From Bacteroidota bacterium (GTDB lineage Bacteria; Bacteroidota; Bacteroidia; UKL13-3): a stretch of DNA of 38,500 nt. Shown here one piece after another: positions 9,742 through 18,417 of this stretch. A program made the translations under genes and the position numbers. The stretch covers positions 1-38,500 of the forward strand of contig CANNQU010000030.1 of the NCBI GenBank assembly GCA_947507965.1, read 5' to 3'. The notes under the pieces were generated by a model. It ran no database searches. It was not told the DNA's origin and saw nothing but the letters and a program-made list of their open reading frames with translations. How positions within the stretch are numbered: position 1 is the first letter of the stretch; every line of letters starts with the position of its first letter.

Positions 9742-10827
9742 TTACCTATTTAAAAACGTTTGTAATTCTGAAATTTGGGCTGCAAAATAACTGATTTTTT
9801 CGGGATACAGCAAACTTAATTTTTCATAGACCAAAATCGCCTTCTTATAATTGTTTTGCTTGATATAAATTTTTGCTAATGTTTCCGTAGCTAAATCAAA
9901 ACTTTCAGTAACGCTTTCTTTTGCCTTCTGCGCTGGACTGTAAAATTTTGTTGGCTGTGGTTTACTGATGCTCGGGCTAATTTCTATAAACTTATCGATC
10001 AACGCATTAAATTTACTCGCTTTCCTTTCGAAAGGTCTCTTGGTCGCCTCTTCCGTTTCAATGACATGATCGGCGAGCTGTAATTTTACCTTATCGCCAT
10101 CCGCTGGCTTTGAAACCGGGGTAACGTTCAACTTCTTTGTTTGTAACCAGGATAGAAAGTCGTGAGGCTCAATGTCGGAAATAACTTTCTCCTCCTGCCT
10201 CGTTATCGGAGGCTGATCATCAATTGGGATTTCCCTAGTATCACCTTCAGCTGAGGTGGTATCTTCCTCCGTTATGATGGCATCTAATTTCCTGTGAATA
10301 TATTTCTCATCGTAGTTTTGAAAAGGCAAATCATCATTTTCTAAAACGATCAGGCTTTCCAAAATCGCTGTGGCATTCAAATGGGAAACTAAATTTTCCT
10401 CCTTATCCTCCTGTTCATCTTGCTTTTGAGGAGTACCCTCCTGAAAAAGTATCGACTCTATTTCACCTATTTCGACCTTCCTCAATTCATCCTCTTGTGC
10501 TACGTTGATTACTACCTCAGCTTGGTGTATGGCACTCAAAACTTCTTCCGTTATCGCCAATTCACTTTTTGCCACCTCCTTAAATTCTCTTAGCAAACTA
10601 TCTTTTAAGTAGGCATACAAAAGGGCTCGATTTCCATGTAATAAGGATGTGATAGGCAATTGCCTATCAAAATGATAGCTTCCATTATTTTGATGGGCCT
10701 TCAGCAAAAGTTGATGAGCAGCATGAAAATAAGGAAAATCCGTTATTACCTCTTGCAAAGCAATCTCAGCATGCCTATCGATAAGATGTGGCTGATGCAG
10801 ATAAACAGAAAATTCCTTTTTATTCAT
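9742..10827 (-). CDS. Conserved hypothetical protein with C-terminal TPR-like repeat
   Basis: 361 residues, no signal peptide or membrane segment. The N-terminal ~110 residues look helical (HLIDRHAEIALQEVITDFPY, then HQLLLKAHQNNGSYHF). The middle is acidic and low in complexity (many Glu/Asp/Gln/Thr), probably disordered. The last ~50 residues form a TPR-like helix pair (ATETLAKIYIKQNNYKKAIL, then YEKLSLLYPEK). Proteins of this plan are, as I recall, found beside secG in Bacteroidota, but I know of no assigned function. Tight spacing on both sides (7 bp from pepP, 2 bp to secG) places it in one operon; a scaffold or assembly role linked to secretion is only a guess. Confidence 0.7.
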   Translation of the reverse strand: MNKKEFSVYLHQPHLIDRHAEIALQEVITDFPYFHAAHQLLLKAHQNNGSYHFDRQLPITSLLHGNRALLYAYLKDSLLREFKEVAKSELAITEEVLSAIHQAEVVINVAQEDELRKVEIGEIESILFQEGTPQKQDEQEDKEENLVSHLNATAILESLIVLENDDLPFQNYDEKYIHRKLDAIITEEDTTSAEGDTREIPIDDQPPITRQEEKVISDIEPHDFLSWLQTKKLNVTPVSKPADGDKVKLQLADHVIETEEATKRPFERKASKFNALIDKFIEISPSISKPQPTKFYSPAQKAKESVTESFDLATETLAKIYIKQNNYKKAILVYEKLSLLYPEKISYFAAQISELQTFLNR

Positions 10828-10834
10828 CGCCTGG

Positions 10835-12142
10835 TTATTTTGCCATTAAAGCTTCAATCTCATCGGCTTCGATAGGAATGGCCGACATCAAATCCGTATT
10901 GCCTGTTGTTGTAATTAAAATATCATTCTCAATTCGTACTCCAATACCTTCTTCCGGTATATAAATCCCCGGCTCACAAGTGAATACCATGCCCGCTTCG
11001 AACGTACGATATCGACTTCCTACATCATGCACATCCAATCCAAGAAAATGACTTGTACCATGCATTAAATATTTCCTGTACGCCTTGGCTTCATTCCAAG
11101 GTACATTATGCCAATCATCATTTTTGCAATCTTCTTTTGAGATTAATTTCAGTCTTACTAATTCTTCCGTCGTTATCTGTCCTACCTTTAGATGGTAGTT
11201 ATCCCATGTTTCTCCTACCAGAAGCATTGCTTTGGCTTGGTTATGTATATTTAATACCGCATTGTAAATTTCCTTCTGACGAGGTGAAAAGGTTCCATTA
11301 ACCGGAATACAGCGTGTTAAGTCGGCCGCATAGTTGGCATATTCCGCCCCAAAATCGAGAAGCATTAAATCGCCGTCATGACATACTTTATTGTTTTCAA
11401 TATAATGCAATACGATAGCGCTTGCACCGCTAGCAATAATTGGAGTATAGGCATGTCCTGTGGCTCTGTTTCGCAAAAATTCGTGGGTTATTTCTGCTTC
11501 AATCTCATACTCCGTAACACCCGGCTTTACAAACTTCAAAATACGCTCAAATGCTTTATGAGTAATACGCACAGCTTCTCTCATAGCCGCAATTTCAGGT
11601 TCACTTTTGATGGCCCGCAGACGATGCATGAGTGGTGCAACACGCTCAAGTTTATGCATTGGATACTCCCGTTGTATTCGATGTACAAAATCAAGATCCT
11701 TATAGCTCTGATGCCAAACATGGCGATCGTGTTCGTTTGAATTTAAGTAAACAATTTCCGCCTGATGGAGCACCAGCTGCAACATCGTGTCAAAGTCTTC
11801 CAACCAATGAATACGTGAGATACCGCTTACAGCCAATGCTTCCTCCTTGGTGTATTTATGTCCTTCCCAAATGGCTATTGTTTCATTCGTGCGTTTCAAG
11901 AAAAGCATTTCCTTAAACATCGGGTTTGGAGCGTCGGGGTACATCACTAAAATGGAGTCTTCTTGATCGATGCCCGTCAAATAATAGATATCTCTGTTTT
12001 GAGAGAAGTTGAAACTCGAATCGGCACTTTTAGGCATCTCATCGTGGCTATTAAAGATAGCTACTGAATTAGGCTTTAGTAAGGCTTTTAACCGTTGCCT
12101 ATTCGCAACAAAAAGTTCTTGTGGAAGGGGTATGTATTTCAT
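10835..12142 (-). CDS. pepP: Xaa-Pro aminopeptidase (aminopeptidase P, M24B)
   Basis: 435 residues from ATG 12142 (MKYIPLPQELFVANRQRL, the usual family start); an in-frame start at 12196 would add 18 unconserved residues. An N-terminal AMP_N domain is followed by a pita-bread catalytic domain with the dinuclear metal ligands: LLDFGAEYANYAADLTRC (two Asp), GTSHFLGLDVHD (His), EPGIYIPEEG (Glu) and GVRIEND (Glu). It removes N-terminal residues preceding proline in the cytoplasm, normally with manganese. It lies between the enoyl-CoA hydratase gene (upstream) and the TPR-like gene (7 bp downstream). Confidence 0.92.
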   Translation of the reverse strand: MKYIPLPQELFVANRQRLKALLKPNSVAIFNSHDEMPKSADSSFNFSQNRDIYYLTGIDQEDSILVMYPDAPNPMFKEMLFLKRTNETIAIWEGHKYTKEEALAVSGISRIHWLEDFDTMLQLVLHQAEIVYLNSNEHDRHVWHQSYKDLDFVHRIQREYPMHKLERVAPLMHRLRAIKSEPEIAAMREAVRITHKAFERILKFVKPGVTEYEIEAEITHEFLRNRATGHAYTPIIASGASAIVLHYIENNKVCHDGDLMLLDFGAEYANYAADLTRCIPVNGTFSPRQKEIYNAVLNIHNQAKAMLLVGETWDNYHLKVGQITTEELVRLKLISKEDCKNDDWHNVPWNEAKAYRKYLMHGTSHFLGLDVHDVGSRYRTFEAGMVFTCEPGIYIPEEGIGVRIENDILITTTGNTDLMSAIPIEADEIEALMAK

Positions 12143-12222
12143 TGGGGTGTATTTAGATGATGGTAATGGAATCGGTATGTTATAGCTACTTATCAACTCA
12201 TTTAATTTAAATTATTCTCACT

Positions 12223-12996
12223 TTATTTGCCTTCGAATTTTGGAATCCGCTTTTCTACGAATGCTTCCATTCCCTCCTTTTGGTCCTGGCTTGCGAAAAG
12301 CAAATAAAAGTTTTTACGCTCCAATTCAAGGCCTTCACTAAGGGTACTGTCAAAGGCTTTATTCACGCTCTCTTTAGCCAAGCGGATCGCCAATGGAGAG
12401 AGTTGTGCAATTTCTTTCGCTAACCCAATGGCCTCTTGCAGATAATACTCCACTGGAACAATTTTATTGATCAAACCAAATTGATACGCCTTCTGTGCGT
12501 CGATGAAGCGTCCGGTGAGCGCCATTTCCATCGCTAAGGCTTTGCCTACGGCACGGGCAAGGCGTTGTGTACCACCGGCTCCAGGCATCACACCCAACTT
12601 AATTTCAGGCTGACCAAAAACAGCCGTTTCACTAGCAATGATCATATCACAAATCATGGCCAATTCGCAGCCTCCACCTAAGGCAAAACCCGAAACAGCG
12701 GCAATGATTGGCTTTTTTGTTTTACGAATGGCATCCCAGGTACTAAACTGGTCAATCTTAAGCATATCGATGGCCGTTCGCTCCTGCATTTGTTTGATGT
12801 CGGCTCCAGCTGCAAAAGCACGCTCATTACCCGTTATAATGATGCAATGAATGTTTTCATCGGCATCTAACAATTGCAAGCCAACACGTAATTCATGCAT
12901 CAGTTGCAAATTCAATGCGTTCAATTCCCTTGGACGATTCAAACGAAGGATAGCATAATTTTCAGCTATGTTTGGTTCAATTAAAACATATTGCAT
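12223..12996 (-). CDS. Enoyl-CoA hydratase (crotonase family)
   Basis: 257 residues, typical of the mono-functional enzyme. The oxyanion-hole segments RAFAAGADIKQM and GFALGGGCELAM are present, and both catalytic glutamates of crotonases are visible (in GGGCELAM and in FGQPEIKLGVMPGAGGTQRL). It hydrates trans-2-enoyl-CoA to 3-hydroxyacyl-CoA in beta-oxidation or related acyl-CoA routes. No other beta-oxidation gene lies beside it, so the exact substrate (short-chain fatty acyl-CoA or another, such as phenylacetate-type) is open. It precedes pepP by about 80 bp on the same strand. Confidence 0.92.
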   Translation of the reverse strand: MQYVLIEPNIAENYAILRLNRPRELNALNLQLMHELRVGLQLLDADENIHCIIITGNERAFAAGADIKQMQERTAIDMLKIDQFSTWDAIRKTKKPIIAAVSGFALGGGCELAMICDMIIASETAVFGQPEIKLGVMPGAGGTQRLARAVGKALAMEMALTGRFIDAQKAYQFGLINKIVPVEYYLQEAIGLAKEIAQLSPLAIRLAKESVNKAFDSTLSEGLELERKNFYLLFASQDQKEGMEAFVEKRIPKFEGK

Positions 12997-13174
12997 TTAC
13001 CGGCGTATTATTTATTGCAAAGAAAAACAAAAAGTATGAAGCAAATGGTTTAATTTTCTATCGAAACGTATGAACTTTTCATTTCAATACATTGCGTATA
13101 AAGGAGCCATTCGTTTTTTAATATGCTAAGCAAAAAGTTGATCCTAAATACAACTTTTCAAGGCCCGAGGCTTG

Positions 13175-14365
13175 CTACTTTATAACGCCCAATTCTTTTC
13201 CCACTTTTATAAATGCTTCCAAACATTTATCCAGATGGTGCTTCTCATGCGCTGCACTCATTTGAGTACGTATTCGTGCGTTGCCTTTTGCAACAACCGG
13301 AAAGAAAAACCCAATTACATAAATCCCTTCTTCCAGCATTCGTGTAGCAAATTTTTGAGCCAGCACGGCATCATATAACATCACCGGCACAATAGGGTGT
13401 GTGCCTGGCTTGATATCGAATCCGGCAGCGGTAATTTTTTCCCTGAAATAGATTGTATTTGTTTCTAATTTATCGCGAAGCGTGGTGTTATTGCTAAGCA
13501 TCTCCAACACCTCAATACTTGCACCCACAATACTTGGAGCTAATGAGTTACTAAACAAGTAAGGACGAGAACGTTGGCGTAAGAGGTCAATGATTTCCTT
13601 TCTTCCCGAGGTAAAGCCGCCCATAGCCCCTCCTAATGCTTTCCCTAACGTGCCCGTGATGATATCAATTTTACCCATCACCTGGTGATGCTCGTGAGTA
13701 CCCCTGCCCGTTTTACCCATGAAACCACTGGCATGACATTCGTCAATCATGATGATGGCCTTATATTTCTCAGCAAGTTCGCAAATTTTGTCGAGCTGAG
13801 CGATGGTTCCATCCATACTAAATACCCCATCGGTTACAATCATACGATTTCGCTTCGATTGTGTTGCTTGAAGTTTATCTTCCAGATCGGCCATATCATT
13901 ATGCTTATAACGATGGCGCTCTGCCTTACATAATCGGATGCCATCAATGATACTCGCATGATTTAATTCATCGCTAATGAGGGCATCTTCTTCATTTAGC
14001 AAGGGCTCAAATATCCCCCCGTTAGCATCGAAGGCTGCGGCATATAAAATCGTGTCTTCGGTTCCTAGAAATTGCGAAATTTTATGCTCCAGCGATTTAT
14101 GAATATCCTGAGTACCACAAATAAAACGAACACTGCTCATGCCAAACCCATGAGAGTCGATAGCGGCTTTAGCAGCTTCAAGAACACGCGGATGAGAAGA
14201 TAAGCCAAGATAATTATTGGCACAAAAGTTTAATACACGACTTCCGTCTGTTAAGGTTATTTCAGCAGCTTGAGGGCTGGCAATAACCCTTTCGTTTTTA
14301 AATAAGCCGGCTTCTTTTATGGAAGCCAATTCTTTCTCAAGTATGGGTTGAAGGGTTGAGTACAT
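13175..14365 (-). CDS. kbl: Glycine C-acetyltransferase (2-amino-3-ketobutyrate CoA ligase)
   Basis: 396 residues, nearly collinear with E. coli Kbl (398). The PLP-binding lysine is K242 in [14 protein letters not shown], and [12 protein letters not shown] supplies the cofactor-binding Asp and His. Other conserved stretches are [11 protein letters not shown]-like [52 protein letters not shown] and [11 protein letters not shown]. It cleaves 2-amino-3-oxobutyrate with CoA to glycine and acetyl-CoA, the second step of threonine degradation. The partner threonine dehydrogenase is not in the window. The related 5-aminolevulinate and 8-amino-7-oxononanoate synthases are less likely given the close match to Kbl. 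Confidence 0.95.
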   Translation of the reverse strand: MYSTLQPILEKELASIKEAGLFKNERVIASPQAAEITLTDGSRVLNFCANNYLGLSSHPRVLEAAKAAIDSHGFGMSSVRFICGTQDIHKSLEHKISQFLGTEDTILYAAAFDANGGIFEPLLNEEDALISDELNHASIIDGIRLCKAERHRYKHNDMADLEDKLQATQSKRNRMIVTDGVFSMDGTIAQLDKICELAEKYKAIIMIDECHASGFMGKTGRGTHEHHQVMGKIDIITGTLGKALGGAMGGFTSGRKEIIDLLRQRSRPYLFSNSLAPSIVGASIEVLEMLSNNTTLRDKLETNTIYFREKITAAGFDIKPGTHPIVPVMLYDAVLAQKFATRMLEEGIYVIGFFFPVVAKGNARIRTQMSAAHEKHHLDKCLEAFIKVGKELGVIK

Positions 14366-14730
14366 GGTTTGTTATGGTTTTAAAAGAGGCGCAAGTTACA
14401 GCAATAGCAATTAAAATTAAAAATAATAGCGTATATCTTTTCGAAGTGATGATAGGAAAGACTTCGAAATTTAATGTGTTTTTGAGTTAAAACCATAGTA
14501 GATGGGTTGGTTTACGAACCTCAAGTGCCCGATAAAAATAACCGGCGAGAAACAAATGGTAACGATTTTTTTAAATGCTGATTAGAGTTTACATTTGTTC
14601 ATTCGTTATACGAAGATCAATACATCGTGCTATCGTATAATTGTTTGCAACACATCCAAAACAATCACCGGATGGATGTGTCATATTAAGTTCGCTCTAG
14701 CTGTATTTTTTTAATGATAAAAAACCTTCC
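14366..14730. other. 365-bp intergenic region between divergent kbl and the AI-2E family gene
   Basis: I find no coding frame of note. It holds a plus-strand -7-like TACATTTG (14590-14597, no clear -33) and an 8-bp inverted repeat ACACATCC/GGATGTGT (14650-14657 and 14674-14681, 16-nt loop) 50 bp before the AI-2E family start. The region should carry both divergent promoters; the repeat may be a regulator site or an mRNA hairpin. Confidence 0.5.
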
Positions 14731-15825
14731 ATGAACAACCGAGCCGAGACCCCACTCTACCTAAGTATGTCGCAACTTATCTTGGGTATTATTGCTTTTT
14801 TTTACCTGCTTTATATTGGCCAAGACATCATCGTACCACTTCTGTTTTCATTAGTGCTAGCCATCCTTCTTAATCCCTTTGTGAATTTTTTGGAGCGAAA
14901 ACTTAATCGGGTAATTTCTATTAGTATTGCTGTATCTAGTGCTACATTGGTAACCTTAGCCCTTTTATTTTTAGTGGGTTCTCAGCTAACGCTATTCAGT
15001 GACTCATGGCCTGATTTAAAACTAAAATTTATGGCACTCATCTTCAATGGCATTCATTGGATAGCAACCACTTTCAATTTGAGTACCGAACAAATTAATG
15101 GCTGGCTGGCAAACCTTAAAACGGAGGGTATTAGCAATAGCGGTGGAATTATCGGACAAACATTAAGTACCCTTAGCGGAGTATTGGTTATTGTATTTCT
15201 AATTCCTGTCTATATCTTTTTATTCCTTTTTTACAAACCATTATTACTTAATTTTATTGCCCTGCTTTTCTCTCCGGAAAAATATGAAGCGGTAACGGAT
15301 GTTTTAACTGCAACCAAATCACTTATACAAAACTATTTGGTCGGATTGCTCCTCGAATTTGTATTGGTTTCGGCGCTCAACACCATAGCTCTATTATTTC
15401 TTGGAATACAATATGCCTTACTCCTAGGCGTCATCGGAGGACTATTAAACATTATACCCTATATTGGAGGAGTGGTGTCCATTTCACTACCTATGATATT
15501 GGCCTTAGCAACCAAAGAACCGATCTATGTAATTTATGTTTTTGTGGCTTATACCGTAGTTCAGCTTATCGATAATAACCTCATAAACCCACTCGTGGTC
15601 GCATCAAAAGTAAAAATCAATGCCCTTGCCTCCATTATCGTCGTGTTATTAGGAGGCGCTATTTGGGGCGTCTCGGGCATGTTTCTCTCGCTGCCATTAA
15701 CAGCGATTGTCAAAGTAATATTCGACAAAATTGAGCCCCTCAAACCGTATGGATTTTTATTGGGTGATACCATGCCACCCATAGGGAACAAACTATTTGT
15801 TTTTATCAAAAAGAAAACAAAATAA
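14731..15825 (+). CDS. AI-2E family transporter (PerM/UPF0118 type membrane protein)
   Basis: 364 residues with about eight membrane segments. Family features: the N-terminal pair of helices around IIVPLLFSLVLAILLNPFVN, a long soluble-like middle section (about 90-150), and the C-terminal signature of GLLNIIPYIGG, then VQLIDNNLINPLVVASKVKI and GGAIWGVSGMFLSLPLTAI. Members have been linked to autoinducer-2 export or to Na+/H+ exchange, but for most, including this one, the substrate is unknown. It is a single gene, divergent from kbl and convergent with anmK. Confidence 0.9.
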   Translation: MNNRAETPLYLSMSQLILGIIAFFYLLYIGQDIIVPLLFSLVLAILLNPFVNFLERKLNRVISISIAVSSATLVTLALLFLVGSQLTLFSDSWPDLKLKFMALIFNGIHWIATTFNLSTEQINGWLANLKTEGISNSGGIIGQTLSTLSGVLVIVFLIPVYIFLFLFYKPLLLNFIALLFSPEKYEAVTDVLTATKSLIQNYLVGLLLEFVLVSALNTIALLFLGIQYALLLGVIGGLLNIIPYIGGVVSISLPMILALATKEPIYVIYVFVAYTVVQLIDNNLINPLVVASKVKINALASIIVVLLGGAIWGVSGMFLSLPLTAIVKVIFDKIEPLKPYGFLLGDTMPPIGNKLFVFIKKKTK

Positions 15826-15882
15826 GATGGCCATTATTAATGCCCGATACAAAAAAAACAATACCTGAATAAATAGTAGCTA

Positions 15883-16956
15883 CTATCCCCATAATGCCCC
15901 ACCCATACTATTTTGTTTCGCATTGGTTACCGACGCCAAAGCATTCTCCTTGTTGGTCATTCGAAGAACCCCTAAATAGGCAAATATCAAAGCCTCTTTA
16001 AATTCAATCATCACACGCGATGGCAGGGTAAGTGGAATGACGCATTTCGATTCGATAAGCCCCATTAAAAAGTGGTTGTAAACACCCCCACCAGTAACGA
16101 ATACACTTCCCCTTCGTGAGGAAGCGGCATGCTTATTAATAGCATTGCTCACCTCGTTGGCAATATGATAAGCGGTGGTATAAAGACGGTCTTCCTTAGC
16201 TATCGAGGCGTTTTCTATGGCAGGAAAATATTCTTGTACTATAAATTCTCTCCCCAACGATTTAGGTGGTTTTTTCGAGAAGTAAGGGATCTCCTGCAAC
16301 GCCCTGAGTAACGATTCATTTAACTTTCCCTGGGAGGCGAATTTTCCAGCTTCATCAAATGCCGTATTAAAATACTTTTCACACTGCATGTTCAAAGGCA
16401 TATTACATGGAGAAATATCGTAAGCGAAAAGGGTTCCATCCAAATGAAAGACCGAAATATTGGCTATGCCCCCTAAATTTAAAAACATCCCATAATCTTC
16501 AAATAAATCTCGTTCTCCAAGAGGCACCAACGGAGCTCCTTCACCACCCAAAGCAACATCAACACAACGTAAATCGGTCACTGTTTTTATTCCGGTTACC
16601 GCATATATTGCAGCTCCATCTCCAATTTGGGTGGTAAGCTGATGTTGAGGCTGATGAAAGATGGTATGCCCATGCGATGAAATTAAATCCACTTCTAAAT
16701 TATTTTGTTGAATAAACGAATTCGCAAGGGCACCTAAATAGTGTCCGTATTGACTATGCGTCTTACAAAATTGAAGTGCGCTCTCGTGTTCCACTTCCCG
16801 CAATCTCGCTTTCCATATTTCGTTGTATTCGATCGTTTGAGCCACGCAATTTTTGTATTTCCACCGACCATTCACATCATAAAACTCAACATAACACAAA
16901 TCAACCCCATCCAATGAAGTGCCGCTCATTAAACCAATTACATTAAATTGCTGCAT
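15883..16956 (-). CDS. anmK: Anhydro-N-acetylmuramic acid kinase
   Basis: 357 residues, close to the ~370 of characterised AnmK. Conserved stretches: NVIGLMSGTSLDGVDLCYVE at the N-terminus (ATP-site glycines and Asp), SSHGHTIFHQP, GDGAAIYAVTGIKTVTDLR with the following GGEGAPLVPLGE, NLGGIANIS, and VFVTGGGVYN. It opens and phosphorylates 1,6-anhydro-MurNAc to MurNAc-6-phosphate in cytoplasmic peptidoglycan recycling. No murQ or ampD-like gene is adjacent. A 14-nt perfect palindrome (15873-15886) overlaps its stop codon. Confidence 0.95.
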   Translation of the reverse strand: MQQFNVIGLMSGTSLDGVDLCYVEFYDVNGRWKYKNCVAQTIEYNEIWKARLREVEHESALQFCKTHSQYGHYLGALANSFIQQNNLEVDLISSHGHTIFHQPQHQLTTQIGDGAAIYAVTGIKTVTDLRCVDVALGGEGAPLVPLGERDLFEDYGMFLNLGGIANISVFHLDGTLFAYDISPCNMPLNMQCEKYFNTAFDEAGKFASQGKLNESLLRALQEIPYFSKKPPKSLGREFIVQEYFPAIENASIAKEDRLYTTAYHIANEVSNAINKHAASSRRGSVFVTGGGVYNHFLMGLIESKCVIPLTLPSRVMIEFKEALIFAYLGVLRMTNKENALASVTNAKQNSMGGALWG

Positions 16957-17065
16957 AATTTATTATGTTTGTGTTGGTAAATTCGTGAATAACAACGCAA
17001 AGAAAATAAACTTTTCCTTCGAAATCGATAAAAAAAGAAAGATCTAAAAACATAACCATCCCACC

Positions 17066-18367
17066 ATGAGCGCCAACAGAAGAAGTTTCCTAAAAAATGC
17101 GGCACAGCTAAGTGCCCTTAGCCTCTATCCTTTCTCATTATTGGGAGAAACAGATCGTCAGGGTATTTCTCTTCCGGCACTTCCACAAACTAAAGCGAAA
17201 ATAGAAGATGAAAATTTCTGGAATGTACTTCGATTGCAATTCCCTCTGAGCAGCAATCGAGTTTATTTCAATAATGGCACGATGGGGCCTTCACCCTATC
17301 CTGTGATCGACGCCGTGTATCAAAAAATGATGCAGGTTGATAGTACCGCTGAATATGGGGGGTGGGAAGAAAGTCGTAAAGCACTTGCAAAATTTGTACA
17401 TGCCGGCGATGACGAAATATGCCTTACACATAATGTAACCGAAGGAATAAATATAATCTGTTGGGGGCTTAGTCTAAAAAAGGGAGATGAAATTTTGTTA
17501 ACCAACCACGAACATGTAGGAGGAGCACTTCCTTGGCTTAATCGAGCGAAAATGCAAGACCTTGAAGTTAATTTTTTCGAGCTCGGTAAAACGGCATCTG
17601 AAACGATCGCCAACCTAAAAAGTAAAATCACAAAAAAAACGAAGGTTATTGCCGTGCCGCATATCGTATGCACCATAGGCCAAATTCAACCGATAAAGGA
17701 AATAGTAGCGCTGGCCAAGGAGCAAAACATAAAGGTTTTTGTTGATGGGGCACATGGCACCGGGATGCTAAATTTAGATTTACACGAGCTAGGCTGTGAT
17801 TTTTATGCAAGCTGTTGCCATAAATGGTTATGTGGGCCCAAAGGAACTGCATTTCTTTATATAAGAAAAGAAGCTTTGGAGCAAGTGCAGCCTTACTTTG
17901 TTGGCGCTGGCAGTGATGCTGGGTGGAATGTTGTAGAACCGCCAAAACCATATATAAAAGGTTACGCCACCTCGGCACATCGATACGACTATGGAACACA
18001 AAACGCTGCACTTTGGACTGGCGTAAATGCTGCCATAAAATTTTTTGAGACCCTCACAATGCCGGTCGTTGAAGCACGGGTTAAATATTTAGCATCGCAT
18101 TTGCAACTAGAATTATTAAATCTAAAAAATAGTAATATCGTAATGCTCACCAGCACAGAAGAGAAATCGAGAGGGGCCGTTATCGCATTTAAACTACAAA
18201 ACATGGATTACAACACGTTTCAAACAGAGGCAGGCAAAGCTAATTTCCGCATTCGGGTCGTACCCGAAAATGGGGTGAACGCAATTCGTATTTCTACCCA
18301 TATCTATAATTCTATTGAAGAAATAAATAGCTTCGTGAAGTTCGTGGATGAAATGGCAAAACATTAG
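17066..18367 (+). CDS. Exported PLP-dependent class V aminotransferase (cysteine desulfurase/isopenicillin-N-epimerase-like)
   Basis: 433 residues. The N-terminus MSANRRSFLKNAAQLSALSL has a twin-arginine pattern (RRSFLK plus a short hydrophobic stretch), suggesting Tat export of the folded, PLP-loaded enzyme. The fold-type I class V core follows: VYFNNGTMGPSPYPV, THNVTEGINI (phosphate-binding turn), VDGAHGTGML (Asp227 to the PLP ring nitrogen) and the Schiff-base lysine K253 in CCHKWLCGPKG. The obvious desulfurase active-site cysteine loop is not recognisable, so an epimerase, lyase or aminotransferase role is as likely. A lipoprotein esterase gene follows after 50 bp and may be co-transcribed. 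The substrate is unknown. Confidence 0.85.
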   Translation: MSANRRSFLKNAAQLSALSLYPFSLLGETDRQGISLPALPQTKAKIEDENFWNVLRLQFPLSSNRVYFNNGTMGPSPYPVIDAVYQKMMQVDSTAEYGGWEESRKALAKFVHAGDDEICLTHNVTEGINIICWGLSLKKGDEILLTNHEHVGGALPWLNRAKMQDLEVNFFELGKTASETIANLKSKITKKTKVIAVPHIVCTIGQIQPIKEIVALAKEQNIKVFVDGAHGTGMLNLDLHELGCDFYASCCHKWLCGPKGTAFLYIRKEALEQVQPYFVGAGSDAGWNVVEPPKPYIKGYATSAHRYDYGTQNAALWTGVNAAIKFFETLTMPVVEARVKYLASHLQLELLNLKNSNIVMLTSTEEKSRGAVIAFKLQNMDYNTFQTEAGKANFRIRVVPENGVNAIRISTHIYNSIEEINSFVKFVDEMAKH

Positions 18368-18417
18368 TTATTGGGTTCAATGAATTTAAAAACGATTTTT
18401 AAAACTTCTTTTTATTG

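Noticed and set aside
11378-11916. Plus-strand frames of 94-120 codons across pepP
   Set aside because: Antisense to a conserved aminopeptidase with all metal ligands; no promoter or protein-like features.
18381-18405. AT-only hairpin TTTAAAAA/TTTTTAAA between the aminotransferase and esterase genes as a terminator
   Set aside because: It has no GC pairs in the stem, so it is too weak; the two genes are more likely co-transcribed.
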